DNA of 64,000 bases. It comes from Microvirga sp. (GTDB taxonomy: Bacteria > Pseudomonadota > Alphaproteobacteria > Rhizobiales > Beijerinckiaceae). Both the position numbers and the translations under genes were made by a program. The notes below the pieces were generated by a model. It ran no database searches. It was given only the letters and a program-made list of their open reading frames with translations, and was not told where the DNA came from. The stretch's first letter is position 1; every line of letters starts with the position of its first letter. Where the stretch lies: positions 62,001 to 126,000 of the forward strand of contig NZ_JACXAB010000001.1 in the NCBI RefSeq assembly GCF_014699075.1, read 5' to 3'. Below are positions 25,484 to 35,053 of the stretch, piece by piece.

Positions 25484-26260
25484 GTGTCCGCCGCCCGTCT
25501 GCCCCGGCCTTCATCCAAGGCGCCCCGCCACTCCACCTCGCGCACCGCGTCCCGCGGGGCCGCGCTTCCTTTGGACCCGATGGCCCTGCTGGCGCACCAG
25601 CTCAGGACGCCCTTGTCAACGATCAACGCCCTGGCTCAGGGCCTGATCCGCAGAGCCGACCGGCTGAGCACCCATGACATCCAGGTCAAGGCAGAGAAAA
25701 TCTGGCGGGCAAGCCTGCGGCTCGATGAACTGATCGAAACAATCCTCTCCTACAGCCGTGCCAGTGCCGGCAGCATCATGCTCAACCCGAGCGAGTTCCA
25801 TCCGTCCGAACTCGTCAAGCGGGTCTGTCGTGAGCAGGGGGGCCAGGAACCCGGCCGCCCCTTTCATATCGACATCAAGGACCTGCCGGAGATGATCGTC
25901 GGCGATCCGGTGCTGCTGGAGCAGGCGCTCGTTATCGTCGTGTCGAATGCCATGAAATATTCCCGGCCCGATCAGCCGGTTGATATCACGGCGCGCGGGG
26001 AAGACAGCATGATCAGGATCACCGTCAAGGATCGCGGCATTGGCATCCCGGAGCGCGATCTGCCGTTCGTCCTGCAGCCCTTTTTCCGCGGCCGGAATGC
26101 CAAGAAGCTGCCCGGCACCGGCCTGGGCCTGAGCCTTGCATGGTACATCCTCAAACTCCATGGCGGAAACCTTGAGGTGGAAAGCCGCGAAAAGCGCGGC
26201 ACCAAGGTGAGCCTCATCGTGCCGGAGACGAACACGACCGGACTCAGCTACTCCATCTAA
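25484..26260 (+). CDS. small cytoplasmic sensor histidine kinase
   Basis: A 258-residue kinase with no membrane segment and no input domain beyond a 30-residue basic N-terminus. The H-box is 'LLAHQLRTPLSTIN' (His about 38), then the N-box 'VIVVSNAMKYSRPD', G1 'VKDRGIGIPERD', F-box 'LQPFFRG' and G2 'PGTGLGLSLAW'. All ATP-binding parts are intact. The start is a GTG; the first 25 residues look unstructured and the true start may be the ATG near 25580. No response regulator is adjacent, so it is an orphan kinase. Confidence 0.85.
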   Translation: MSAARLPRPSSKAPRHSTSRTASRGAALPLDPMALLAHQLRTPLSTINALAQGLIRRADRLSTHDIQVKAEKIWRASLRLDELIETILSYSRASAGSIMLNPSEFHPSELVKRVCREQGGQEPGRPFHIDIKDLPEMIVGDPVLLEQALVIVVSNAMKYSRPDQPVDITARGEDSMIRITVKDRGIGIPERDLPFVLQPFFRGRNAKKLPGTGLGLSLAWYILKLHGGNLEVESREKRGTKVSLIVPETNTTGLSYSI

Positions 26261-26275
26261 ACAAATCCCGATCGA

Positions 26276-27529
26276 TCACGGACGGATGAGAATACAGCGG
26301 AAATCGTTCACGTTGGTCAGGGTCGGCCCCGTGACGACGAGCCTGTCGAGCTGCGCAAACGCCGTATAGGCGTCGTTCCTCTCAAGGTGAGCGGCAAGGT
26401 CGATGCCGTTTGCACGGGCGCGTTCAAGCAAGCTGCCATCGCACCAGACGCCGGCATTGTCCTCCGACCCGTCGATGCCATCGGTGTCGCAGGCGATAGC
26501 GGAAATCCGGCTCTCCCCCTTCAGGGAAAGAGCCAGCGACAACAGGAACTCGGCATTGCGTCCGCCACGCCCTTGGCCACGCACCGTCACTGTGGTCTCG
26601 CCGCCGGACAGAAGCACGCAAGGCGCCCCGACGGGCTCTCCATGCATGAGCGCCGAGTGGGCGATGCCGGCCATGACGCGCCCGACCTCGCGCGCCTCCC
26701 CCTCCAAAGCATCGCCGAGGACGAGAGCATTCAGGCCTAACTCACGCGCCTTGGCGGCTGCCGCATCGAGGGCCATCTTGGGGGTTGCCAGCATATGAAC
26801 AGCGCCACCCGCCACAGGCTCCGCGACGGCACTCGCCCGGATGGCCTGCAAGACATGGCTTGGCACATCGATGCCGTACCGGCGCAGGATCGCGAGGGCA
26901 GCCTCCGGATCGATCTTCTCCGGGATCGTCGGGCCCGATCCGATGCTCGCGGGGTCGTCCCCCGGCACATCGGAGATCAGGTAGGTGACGAGCTGCGCCC
27001 GTCCTGCGGCCGCTGCGAGCCTCCCTCCTTTGATGGCCGAGAGCGACTTGCGCACGAGGTTCATCTCGCCGATGGGCGCACCGGATTTGAGCAGGGCGCG
27101 ATTCAGGGCCTGCTTGTCGGCCAGCGTCACGCCCTCCGCCGGGAGCGACAGGAGCGCCGATGCTCCACCCGACATGAGGCAGACAACGAGGTCGTCAGGC
27201 CCGGCCTCCTGTGCAAGCGCGAGGATTCGTCTGGCCGCCTGCAAGCCGGCCTCATCGGGAACAGGGTGGGCCGCCTCCACGATCTCGACCGACCGCGTCG
27301 GAACCGCATGTCCGTAGCGCGTGACCACAAGCCCCTCGCAGGTTCCGCCAGAGCGGGCCCACGCGTCCTCGAAGGTGGCCGCCATTCGCGCCGAGGCCTT
27401 GCCGGCGCCGAGGACGATGGTACGCCCCTTCGGTCTTTCCGGCAGACGGCCGTCGAATTTTCCATCGGGAAGCGCCGCATGCAGGGCTGCCTCGAACAGG
27501 GTATGGAGGATGTCACGGTCGCTTGTCAT
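26276..27529 (-). CDS. glycerate 2-kinase (GckA/TtuD, MOFRL family)
   Basis: A 417-residue enzyme. 'TIVLGAGKASARMAATFE', 'LVVCLMSGGASALLSLPAEG', 'NLVRKSLSAIKGGRLA' and 'TYLISDVPGDDPASIGSGPT' are the glycerate-kinase type-2 blocks, and the C-terminal MOFRL part carries 'CDTDGIDGSEDNAG'. It phosphorylates D-glycerate to 2-phosphoglycerate, feeding serine-cycle or glyoxylate metabolism. Such genes were often named ttuD (hydroxypyruvate reductase), which is now doubted. It stands alone. Confidence 0.9.
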   Translation of the reverse strand: MTSDRDILHTLFEAALHAALPDGKFDGRLPERPKGRTIVLGAGKASARMAATFEDAWARSGGTCEGLVVTRYGHAVPTRSVEIVEAAHPVPDEAGLQAARRILALAQEAGPDDLVVCLMSGGASALLSLPAEGVTLADKQALNRALLKSGAPIGEMNLVRKSLSAIKGGRLAAAAGRAQLVTYLISDVPGDDPASIGSGPTIPEKIDPEAALAILRRYGIDVPSHVLQAIRASAVAEPVAGGAVHMLATPKMALDAAAAKARELGLNALVLGDALEGEAREVGRVMAGIAHSALMHGEPVGAPCVLLSGGETTVTVRGQGRGGRNAEFLLSLALSLKGESRISAIACDTDGIDGSEDNAGVWCDGSLLERARANGIDLAAHLERNDAYTAFAQLDRLVVTGPTLTNVNDFRCILIRP

Positions 27530-27719
27530 GAGTTCACTTTACGTGAGAAATCGCGCCCGTGAAGCCTGTCGAGAACAGCAATCAAAGGTCTTGGAGACCA
27601 ATCCGGCTCATGCTTAAAGACCCGTCGTTAGCCGTCTCACCATTCCGGACGGCTGTGTCTTGAACAGGGATACCTCCGCTCATGCCGCTCCCCTGCCCCT
27701 TTATCCCGGAGTTCCGGAT

Positions 27720-28520
27720 ATGAAGCCTCTCTCGCAGCTTCCGCTGGCGGCGGCGCGCTCCATTCGCGTGGTGCTGACCGACATCGACGACACGGTGACG
27801 ACGGAGGGCTTGCTGACGGCAAAAGCCTATGGCGCGCTAGAAGCGCTGCATCTTGCCGGCTTCATCGTCATCCCGGTCACCGGGCGGCCCGCCGGCTGGT
27901 GCGATCACATCGCCCGCATGTGGCCGGTGGATGCCGTCGTGGGCGAGAACGGTGCGTTCTATTTCCGCTATGACCGCGAGCGGAAAACGATGCAGCAGCA
28001 CTTCTGGGCCAGCCCCGAGGAGTTGAGGCAAAACCGGATCAGGCTCGATGCCATCGAGAAGGAGGTGCTGGCCACGGTGCCGGGCTGCGCGCTCGCCAGC
28101 GATCAGGCTTACCGCCTGGCGGATCTCGCCGTCGATTTTTGCGAGGACGTTCCGGCTCTGTCCGAGACAGAGGTGGACCGGATCGTGTCCATCTTCGAGA
28201 AGGCCGGCGCACAGGCGAAGGTCAGCTCGATTCACGTGAACGGCTGGTTCGGCGAGTACAACAAGCTCAGTATGGCGAAAACCCTGATGGCGGATGTGTT
28301 CGGCCTGGATTGGGAGGACGCGAAGAACACCGTGGTCTATGCGGGCGACTCGCCCAACGACGAACCCATGTTCGAGGCTTTTCCGTTGAGCGTCGGTGTC
28401 GCCAACATCCAGGCCTTCGCGCACCGGCTGAGGCATAAGCCTGCCTACATCACCGAGGGACACTCGGGAGACGGCTTCGCGGAACTCGCCGACCTGCTGC
28501 TCAAGACGAAAAGCGCTTAA
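27720..28520 (+). CDS. HAD-IIB family phosphatase
   Basis: A 266-residue Cof-type HAD protein. Motif I 'VVLTDIDDTVTTEG' gives the Asp nucleophile and the acid/base Asp; motif II 'VIPVTGRPAGW'; motif IV 'VVYAGDSPNDEPMFEAF' holds Mg2+. The cap lies between. It resembles sucrose-phosphatase and mannosyl-phosphoglycerate-phosphatase-like proteins but no specific substrate can be named. The ATG at 27720 (GGAG upstream) is preferred; an in-frame TTG at 27660 would add 20 residues. Confidence 0.85.
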   Translation: MKPLSQLPLAAARSIRVVLTDIDDTVTTEGLLTAKAYGALEALHLAGFIVIPVTGRPAGWCDHIARMWPVDAVVGENGAFYFRYDRERKTMQQHFWASPEELRQNRIRLDAIEKEVLATVPGCALASDQAYRLADLAVDFCEDVPALSETEVDRIVSIFEKAGAQAKVSSIHVNGWFGEYNKLSMAKTLMADVFGLDWEDAKNTVVYAGDSPNDEPMFEAFPLSVGVANIQAFAHRLRHKPAYITEGHSGDGFAELADLLLKTKSA

Positions 28521-28530
28521 GGACGCAAAA

Positions 28531-28558
28531 GAAAAAGCCCGGCCGAGCCGGGCTTTTA
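28531..28558. terminator. bidirectional intrinsic terminator
   Basis: AAAAGCCCGGC and GCCGGGCTTTT form a strong stem with a 2-4 base loop between two convergent genes. A-rich and T-rich ends serve both directions. Confidence 0.88.
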
Positions 28559-28564
28559 TGGTTG

Positions 28565-30055
28565 TTACAGTCCTGCGAGGTTGATGTATTTGATCTCGAG
28601 GAAGCCCTCGATGCCGTACTTGGAGCCCTCGCGTCCGAGCCCCGACTGCTTCACCCCGCCGAACGGCGCCATTTCGTTGGCGAGCGCCGGCGTGTTCACC
28701 CCCACCATGCCGCTCTCCAGGGCCTCCGCCACGCGCCAGACGCGGGCCATGTCCTTGGCGTAGAAGTATGACGCCAGCCCGAACTCGGTGGCATTGGCCA
28801 TCCCGATCACCTCCGCCTCATCCTTGAACGTGATGATGGGCGCCAGCGGCGCAAACGTCTCCTCCTTCGTCACCTTCATCGCCTGCGTGATGCCCGTCAT
28901 CACGGTCGGCTCGAAGAACGTGCTGCCCAGGTCCGAGCGCTTGCCGCCCACCAGCACCTGACCGCCCTTGGCCAATGCGTCGGCTACATGCTCCTCCATC
29001 TTGGCCACGGCGCGGTCATCGATCAGCGGCCCCATGGCCACGCCCTCGTCCGTGCCGCGCCCGAGCTTCAGGCCGCCGGCCTTCTCCGCCAGCTTCGCGG
29101 CAAAGGCTTGTGCTACGCTCTCCTGCACATAGATCCGGTTGGCGCACACGCAGGTCTGGCCCGCATTGCGGAACTTGGACGCCAGAGCGCCTTCCACGGC
29201 CGCATCCAGGTCCGCATCGTCGAATACGATGAACGGCGCGTTGCCCCCGAGCTCCAGCGACAGGCGCTTGATGCTGTTGCCTGCCTCCCGCATGAGCCAG
29301 CGGCCCACATTGGTGGAACCGGTGAACGTGATCTTGGCCACCTTCGGATTGTGGCAGAACTCTTCGCCGACAGGCTTGGCATCCGTGGTGGTGATCACCG
29401 AGAAGGCGCCCTTCGGCACCCCGGCCCGTTCGGCCAGGACAGCGAGCGCCAGCGCCGAGAGCGGGGTCTGGGCTGCGGGCTTGAGCACCATGGTGCAGCC
29501 GGCGGCCAGCGCCGGGCCCACCTTGCGGGTGATCATGCCATTGGGAAAATTCCACGGGGTGATGGCCGCACACACCCCCACCGGCTGCTTGAGCACCAGG
29601 ATGCGCTGGCTGGGGTGCGCGCCAGGAATGATGTCGCCGTCGATGCGCTTGGCCTCCTCGGCAAACCACTCGATGTAGGCGGCGTTCGAGATCACCTCGC
29701 CCTTGGCCTCTGCCAGAGGCTTGCCCTGCTCGGTCGTGAGGATCAGCGCCAAGTCATCGGCATTGGCGATGATGAGATCGTACCAGCGACGGAGGATCTG
29801 GCTGCGCTCCTTGGCAGTGCGCTTCGCCCATTCCTTCTGCACCGCATGCGCCGCGTCGATGGCTTGGCGGGCGGCCTCGACGTCGAGGTCCGGCAGTTCC
29901 AGGATAACGGCCCCATCGAAAGGATCGGTGACGGCAAAGGTGCGCCCATCCGAGGCTCCCACCCACTCGCCCGCCACATAGGCCCGGTCCACCAGCAGAG
30001 AAGCATCTTTCAGATCCAGAACACGACGATCAACAGGTTTGGCATGAGCGGTCAT
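28565..30055 (-). CDS. gabD: NAD(P)-dependent succinate-semialdehyde dehydrogenase
   Basis: A 496-residue aldehyde dehydrogenase. 'ITPWNFPNGMITRKVGPALAAG' and 'TFTGSTNVGRWLM' bind the cofactor, the general base Glu is in 'LSLELGGNAPFIV', and the catalytic Cys in 'NAGQTCVCANRIYV'. 'PFGGVKQSGLGREGSKYGIEGFLEIKY' at the C-terminus is the usual GabD ending. It oxidises succinate semialdehyde to succinate in GABA breakdown; a related semialdehyde substrate is possible. The ATG at 30055 (GGAGG site) is preferred over an upstream frame start at 30118. Confidence 0.9.
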   Translation of the reverse strand: MTAHAKPVDRRVLDLKDASLLVDRAYVAGEWVGASDGRTFAVTDPFDGAVILELPDLDVEAARQAIDAAHAVQKEWAKRTAKERSQILRRWYDLIIANADDLALILTTEQGKPLAEAKGEVISNAAYIEWFAEEAKRIDGDIIPGAHPSQRILVLKQPVGVCAAITPWNFPNGMITRKVGPALAAGCTMVLKPAAQTPLSALALAVLAERAGVPKGAFSVITTTDAKPVGEEFCHNPKVAKITFTGSTNVGRWLMREAGNSIKRLSLELGGNAPFIVFDDADLDAAVEGALASKFRNAGQTCVCANRIYVQESVAQAFAAKLAEKAGGLKLGRGTDEGVAMGPLIDDRAVAKMEEHVADALAKGGQVLVGGKRSDLGSTFFEPTVMTGITQAMKVTKEETFAPLAPIITFKDEAEVIGMANATEFGLASYFYAKDMARVWRVAEALESGMVGVNTPALANEMAPFGGVKQSGLGREGSKYGIEGFLEIKYINLAGL

Positions 30056-30361
30056 GAAAGGCCTCCATCGAGGGAAACGGGGACGAAAAGCTGATGGTGA
30101 TATAAGGGGTGCCTGCAAGCTTGTGAACCGCCGGGGATGCAGGACTGGATTGCCTCATCAACAGTCACGTTTCCGAGGCGGCGATGCTCGAAGCCAAAAT
30201 TAAGATAAATAATCAAAGACCTCTGCGACTTAAGGATGACCGCCCCTGTCATTGATCGGGGACGAAGTGTCTGTACCTTTCTCGCCATCGTCCGCACGCC
30301 TTACGCTGCGGCTTCAGCAAGGCAGGACCAATCTGCCTTGGGAATAAAGGGAAGGAAATCG
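30056..30361. other. intergenic region between gabD and the ABC transporter
   Basis: 306 bases between divergent starts. It must carry promoters for both gabD and the binding-protein gene. AT-rich stretch at 30190-30230. No gene or clear operator is seen. Confidence 0.45.
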
Positions 30362-31570
30362 ATGCGCATCCTCAATAAGCTTCTGTTTGCCCTCAGCTGC
30401 ACCGCCCTGGCCTCCTCGGCCTATGCTCAGCAGGCATCCGACGGCGTGGTCAAGATCGGCATCCTGAACGACCAGTCTGGCGTCTATGCCGATTTCGGCG
30501 GCAAGTCCTCTGTGGAAGCTGCCCGCATGGCGGTGCAGGATTACGGCGGCAAGGTGCTCGGCGTAGCGGTGGAGATCGTGAGCGCCGACCACCAGAACAA
30601 GCCTGATGTGGCTGCCAGCGTCGCGCGCCAGTGGTACGACACGGAAAAGGTCGACGCCATCATGGAGCTGACGACCTCCTCGGTGGCGCTTGCTGTTCAG
30701 GGCCTGTCCAAGGACAAGAAGAAAATCACCATGACGACCGGTGCGGCCACGACCGACCTCACCGGCAAGCAGTGCTCCCCTTACGGGTTCCACTGGGCGT
30801 ATGACACTCACGCCCTTGCGGTCGGCACCGGCGGCGCGCTGGTGGAGAACGGTGGCAACAAGTGGTTCTTCCTCACCGCCGACTATGCCTTCGGCTACTC
30901 CCTCGAGGACCAGACCTCGAAATTCGTGAAATCGAAGGGCGGCCAGGTGGTCGGCGCCGTGCGTCATCCGCTGGCAGCCACCGACTACTCGTCCTTCCTG
31001 CTCCAGGCGCAGAGCTCCGGCGCGAACGTGATCGGCATGGCCAATGCGGGCCTCGACACCGCCAATGCCATCAAGCAGGCAGCCGAGTTCGGCATCACCC
31101 AGGGCGGCACGCGCCTCGCGGCGCTTCTCTTCACGCTGGCCGAGGTGAAGGGCTTAGGGCTCAAGGCCGCTCAGGGCCTGACCCTCACGGAAGGCTGGTA
31201 CTGGGATCAGAGCGACGAGAACCGTGCCTTCGCCAAGAAGTTCATGGATAAGACCGGCCGCATGCCGAACATGATCCACATGGGCACCTACTCGGCCGTG
31301 ACGCAGTATCTCAAGGCGGTGGAGAAGGCCGGCTCGGATGCGACGGAGCCGGTCGCCAAGCTCCTGCACGAGATGCCCGTTCAGGACGTCTTCGCCAAGA
31401 ACGGCAAGGTGCTGCCGAACGGCCGCATGGTCTACGACATGTATCTCTTCCAGGTGAAGAAGCCGGAAGAAAGCAAGAGCGAATGGGACATGTACAAGCA
31501 GCTCGCCAAGATTCCTGGCGACAGCGCCTACATGAAGGCTGCCGACAGCGGCTGTCAGGTTACGCAGTAA
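30362..31570 (+). CDS. branched-chain-type ABC transporter binding protein
   Basis: A 402-residue periplasmic binding protein with a signal peptide ending 'SSAYAQQ' and a GGGAAGGAAATCG site. It has the LivJ/K-type fold: 'VVKIGILNDQSGVYADFGGKSSVEAARMA' at the mature N-terminus, 'HQNKPDVAASVARQWYDTEKVDAIM' and later 'DYSSFLLQAQSSGANVIGMANAG'. Family 5 binding proteins take amino acids, amides, urea or aromatic acids; the ligand is open. It begins a five-gene transporter operon and is followed by a strong hairpin that should favour its own expression. Confidence 0.9.
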   Translation: MRILNKLLFALSCTALASSAYAQQASDGVVKIGILNDQSGVYADFGGKSSVEAARMAVQDYGGKVLGVAVEIVSADHQNKPDVAASVARQWYDTEKVDAIMELTTSSVALAVQGLSKDKKKITMTTGAATTDLTGKQCSPYGFHWAYDTHALAVGTGGALVENGGNKWFFLTADYAFGYSLEDQTSKFVKSKGGQVVGAVRHPLAATDYSSFLLQAQSSGANVIGMANAGLDTANAIKQAAEFGITQGGTRLAALLFTLAEVKGLGLKAAQGLTLTEGWYWDQSDENRAFAKKFMDKTGRMPNMIHMGTYSAVTQYLKAVEKAGSDATEPVAKLLHEMPVQDVFAKNGKVLPNGRMVYDMYLFQVKKPEESKSEWDMYKQLAKIPGDSAYMKAADSGCQVTQ

Positions 31571-31581
31571 GCGCCTTGAAC

Positions 31582-31614
31582 GAGGTGGGGCAGCATGCAA
31601 CGCTGCCCCACCTC
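31582..31614 (+). terminator. intercistronic stem-loop after the binding-protein gene
   Basis: GAGGTGGGGCAGC and GCTGCCCCACCTC form a perfect 13-base stem with a 7-base loop, 11 bases after the stop. Without a T-run it probably acts as a partial terminator or 3' protector, giving more binding protein than permease and ATPase. Confidence 0.65.
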
Positions 31615-31699
31615 TACTGCTGTCCGGCGGTAACGTGTGTCATCGGGCATGATGCCTGACCCAACCATCGCCCTATCCAGAGAGTCTCGGCCGAACCCT

Positions 31700-32458
31700 A
31701 TGGTCAGTACGCAACCCATTCTCAGCGCCACCGGACTCACCATGGAGTTTCGTGGCTTCGTGGCCGTGAAGGACGTGACCCTGTCCGTCAATGAAGGCAC
31801 GATCCATGCCCTGATCGGTCCCAACGGCGCGGGCAAGACAACGGTTTTCAACCTTCTCACCAAGTTTCTCACGCCCACCCGCGGGCAGATCACCTTCAAG
31901 GGCGCGGACATCACCCGGCTGAAGGCGGCCGAGGTCGCCCGCCTGGGGCTTGTGCGCTCCTTCCAGATTTCGGCGGTGTTTCCCCATCTGACGGTGCTCG
32001 ACAATGTGCGCGTGGCGTTGCAGCGTCCGTCAGGTCTTGCAACGCAGTTCTGGCGCTCATCCAATGCCCTCTCCGCCCTTGATGAGCGGGCCATGGAGCT
32101 CATCGATGCGGTCAATCTCTCGTCGTACAGGGACCTGACGGCCGCCGAGCTGTCCTATGGCCGCAAACGAGCCCTTGAGATTGCGACGACACTGGCGCTC
32201 GACCCTGCCATGCTGCTGCTCGACGAGCCCATGGCCGGCATGGGCCACGAGGATATCGGCCGCATTTCCGATCTGATCCGGCGCATCGCCAAGAACCGCA
32301 CCGTGCTCATGGTCGAGCACAACCTGAACGTCGTGGCCGATCTCTGCGACCGCGTTACCGTTCTGGCCCGCGGCGAGATCCTCTCCGACGGGTCCTACGA
32401 CAAAGTCAGCCAGGATCCGCGGGTGCGCGAAGCTTATATGGGAACCGAGCATGAGTAG
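31700..32458 (+). CDS. branched-chain-type ABC transporter ATPase (LivG type)
   Basis: A 252-residue ATPase: Walker A 'IGPNGAGKTTVFNLL', Q-loop region 'RSFQISAVFPHLTVLDN', a signature that reads 'LSYGRKRALEIATTLA' (LivG form), Walker B 'MLLLDEPMAGMG' and switch 'VEHNLNVV'. In-frame starts upstream at 31637 (GTG) and 31649 (ATG) exist; 31700 gives the usual family N-terminus, but no start has a strong ribosome site. It overlaps the LivF-type gene by 8 bases. Confidence 0.88.
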   Translation: MVSTQPILSATGLTMEFRGFVAVKDVTLSVNEGTIHALIGPNGAGKTTVFNLLTKFLTPTRGQITFKGADITRLKAAEVARLGLVRSFQISAVFPHLTVLDNVRVALQRPSGLATQFWRSSNALSALDERAMELIDAVNLSSYRDLTAAELSYGRKRALEIATTLALDPAMLLLDEPMAGMGHEDIGRISDLIRRIAKNRTVLMVEHNLNVVADLCDRVTVLARGEILSDGSYDKVSQDPRVREAYMGTEHE

Positions 32459-33158
32459 CGCTCCTCTCCTCGAAGTCCGTGGGCTCAATGCCTGGTATGG
32501 CGAAAGCCATGTCCTGCACGGAGTCGATCTCGACATCCGCGAGGGCGAGACCGTCACGTTGCTCGGCCGCAACGGCGCCGGCAAGACCACGACCCTGCGT
32601 GCGATCATGGGCATTCTGCGGCGCCGCGAGGGCGTGATCCGACTGCGCGGCAAGGATCTCCTGAGCCTGCCCCTGCACAAGGTCGCGCAGGCGGGCATCG
32701 GCTACGTGCCCGAGGAACGCGGCATATTCGCAAGCCTCAACGTTTCCGAAAACCTGACTCTCCCGCCGACCGTGTCGGAGGGCGGCATGAGCGTGGAGGA
32801 GATCTACACGCTCTTTCCCAATCTCCATGAACGGCGCTCAAGCCAGGGCACGAAGCTCTCGGGCGGCGAGCAGCAGATGCTCGCCATCGCCCGTGTTCTG
32901 CGCACAGGCGCGAAGGTCATTCTCCTCGACGAGCCGACGGAGGGCTTGGCCCCCGTGATCATTCAGCGCATCGGCGACGTGCTGGTGGCCCTCAAGAAGC
33001 GCGGCATGACGATCCTTCTGGTCGAGCAGAACTTTCGCTTCGCCAAGAAGGTGGCAGACCGCTTCTACCTCATGGAGGATGGGCGTATGGTGAACTCGTT
33101 CCCCGGGCACGAGCTCGATGCGCGCATGGACGAACTTCACGAAGTTCTTGGGGTGTAG
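32451..33158 (+). CDS. branched-chain-type ABC transporter ATPase (LivF type)
   Basis: A 235-residue ATPase: Walker A 'LGRNGAGKTTTLRAI', 'GYVPEERGIFASLNVSENL' as in LivF, signature 'LSGGEQQMLAIARVL', Walker B 'VILLDEPTEGLAP' and 'LLVEQNFRFA'. It pairs with the preceding ATPase as a heterodimer under the LivH/LivM channel. Confidence 0.92.
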   Translation: MSSAPLLEVRGLNAWYGESHVLHGVDLDIREGETVTLLGRNGAGKTTTLRAIMGILRRREGVIRLRGKDLLSLPLHKVAQAGIGYVPEERGIFASLNVSENLTLPPTVSEGGMSVEEIYTLFPNLHERRSSQGTKLSGGEQQMLAIARVLRTGAKVILLDEPTEGLAPVIIQRIGDVLVALKKRGMTILLVEQNFRFAKKVADRFYLMEDGRMVNSFPGHELDARMDELHEVLGV

Positions 33159-33164
33159 AGCATC

Positions 33165-34052
33165 ATGAATACCATCTTCGGCATTCCCACCCCGGCCCTC
33201 TACGGCCAGATTCTCATCGGCCTGATCAACGGCTCCTTTTATGCCATGCTGAGCCTCGGCCTGGCAGTGATCTTCGGTCTGTTGAGGGTCATCAACTTCG
33301 CCCATGGCGCGCAGTACATGCTGGGCGCCTTCGCGGCCTACCTGCTCCTGAACTGGCTCGGAGTAAACTACTGGGTAGCCCTTGTCCTGGCGCCCTTGGT
33401 CGTCGGCGTGATAGCCGTCGTCATCGAGCGCACCATGTTGAGCAGGCTCTATGGTGTCGACCCTCTGTATGGCCTTCTCCTGACCTTTGGCCTCGCTCTC
33501 ATTCTCGAAGGCGCGTTCCGCTACTGGTTTGGAGCCGCCGGCCAGCCTTATGCCGCTCCATCGCAACTGACCGGCGCCGTCAATCTGGGCTTCATGTTCA
33601 TGCCGATCTACCGCGGCTGGGTGGTCATCGCCTCCCTGGTCATCTGCATCGGCACCTGGCTTCTCATCGAGAAAACCCGGCTCGGCGCCTATCTCCGTGC
33701 GGCAACCGAGAATGCCACGCTCGTCCAAGCATTCGGCGTGAACGTTCCGCTGCTTCTGACCCTCACCTACGGCCTGGGAGCCGCACTGGCGGCTCTCGCC
33801 GGCGTGCTGGCCGCGCCGATCTATCAGGTGAGCCCACTCATGGGCTCGAACCTCATCATCATCGTGTTCGCCGTGGTGGTGGTCGGCGGCATGGGCTCGA
33901 TCCTGGGCGCTATCGTGACGGGCTATGTGCTCGGCGTTCTCGAAGGCCTCACCAAGGTTTTCTATCCGGAAGCCTCAAGCATCGTTATCTTTGTGATCAT
34001 GGCCATCGTTCTGCTCGTCAGGCCGGCAGGTCTCTTCGGGCGGGAGGAGTAA
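33165..34052 (+). CDS. branched-chain-type ABC transporter permease (LivH type)
   Basis: A 295-residue inner-membrane protein with about eight helices. 'LINGSFYAMLSLGLAVIFGLLRVINFAHG' at the start is the LivH signature, and 'LRAATENATLVQAFGVN' is the cytoplasmic ATPase-contact loop. It follows the LivF-type gene by 6 bases. Confidence 0.92.
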   Translation: MNTIFGIPTPALYGQILIGLINGSFYAMLSLGLAVIFGLLRVINFAHGAQYMLGAFAAYLLLNWLGVNYWVALVLAPLVVGVIAVVIERTMLSRLYGVDPLYGLLLTFGLALILEGAFRYWFGAAGQPYAAPSQLTGAVNLGFMFMPIYRGWVVIASLVICIGTWLLIEKTRLGAYLRAATENATLVQAFGVNVPLLLTLTYGLGAALAALAGVLAAPIYQVSPLMGSNLIIIVFAVVVVGGMGSILGAIVTGYVLGVLEGLTKVFYPEASSIVIFVIMAIVLLVRPAGLFGREE

Positions 34053-34056
34053 CATC

Positions 34057-35031
34057 ATGGCTGTCGGAACCGAATATCTCGCGGAGCAGCCGAAGCTGCG
34101 CACCTCCGCCATTGTGCTGGGCGCGATCGCCATCGCGGCCCTGCTGGCAGCTCCGTTCTTCTTCTACCCCGTCCTCCTGATGAGCATTCTCTGCTTCGCG
34201 CTGTTTGCCTGCGCGTTCAACCTGCTCATCGGCTATGTGGGCCTGCTCTCCTTCGGCCATGCGGCCTTCTTCGGTGGTGCCGCCTATTTCACCGCCCATG
34301 CCGCCAAGGTATGGGGCTGGGAGCCCCTGGCCGCCATCCTGCTTGGTGTGGCCGGCGCTGCCGTCATGGGCCTCGTGATGGGTTTCCTGGCCATCCGGCG
34401 TCAGGGCATCTACTTCGCGATGATCACTCTCGCCCTGTCGCAGATGTTCGCCTTCATCTGCCTGCAGGTGCCCTTCACCCACGGCGAGGATGGCATCCAA
34501 GGCGTGCCACGGGGCCACCTTCTCGGCCTCATCGATCTGAACCAGCCGCTGGCGATGTACTATCTCACGCTGGCGATTTTCCTGTTCGGCTTCTTCGCCA
34601 TCTGGCGCATCGTCCACTCGCCCTTCGGCAACATCCTCAAAGCGATCCGCGAGAACGAGCGGAGAGCGGTCTCGCTCGGTTACCGGGTCGATCGCTATAA
34701 GCTCGGGGCCTTCGTCATGTCGGCGGCGCTGGCGGGAATGGCGGGCAGCACCAAGGCCATCGTGTTCCAGTTCGCGACCCTCACCGACGTGCAGTGGCAG
34801 ATGTCGGGCGAAGTGATCCTTATGACCCTGCTCGGCGGCATCGGCACACTGATCGGCCCGATCGTCGGCGCCAGCCTCGTGATCGCCCTGCAGAACTATC
34901 TCGCAGCCTCGGACTTCCCCGTTCTGGTGCTGATCGGCATCATCTTCGTGATCTGTGTGCTGCTGTTCCGCCGCGGGATCGTTGGTGAGATTCTGGAATT
35001 CACGAAACGCAGGTCGAAAGGCGCTGCGTAG
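34057..35031 (+). CDS. branched-chain-type ABC transporter permease (LivM type)
   Basis: A 324-residue permease with about nine helices. 'AFNLLIGYVGLLSFGHAAFFGGAAY' is the LivM signature and 'LKAIRENERRAVSLGYRV' the ATPase-contact loop. A strong GGGAGGAG site precedes the ATG. Last gene of the transporter, followed by a terminator hairpin. Confidence 0.92.
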   Translation: MAVGTEYLAEQPKLRTSAIVLGAIAIAALLAAPFFFYPVLLMSILCFALFACAFNLLIGYVGLLSFGHAAFFGGAAYFTAHAAKVWGWEPLAAILLGVAGAAVMGLVMGFLAIRRQGIYFAMITLALSQMFAFICLQVPFTHGEDGIQGVPRGHLLGLIDLNQPLAMYYLTLAIFLFGFFAIWRIVHSPFGNILKAIRENERRAVSLGYRVDRYKLGAFVMSAALAGMAGSTKAIVFQFATLTDVQWQMSGEVILMTLLGGIGTLIGPIVGASLVIALQNYLAASDFPVLVLIGIIFVICVLLFRRGIVGEILEFTKRRSKGAA

Positions 35032-35053
35032 CTTAAGGGGCATCGGGAACCCT

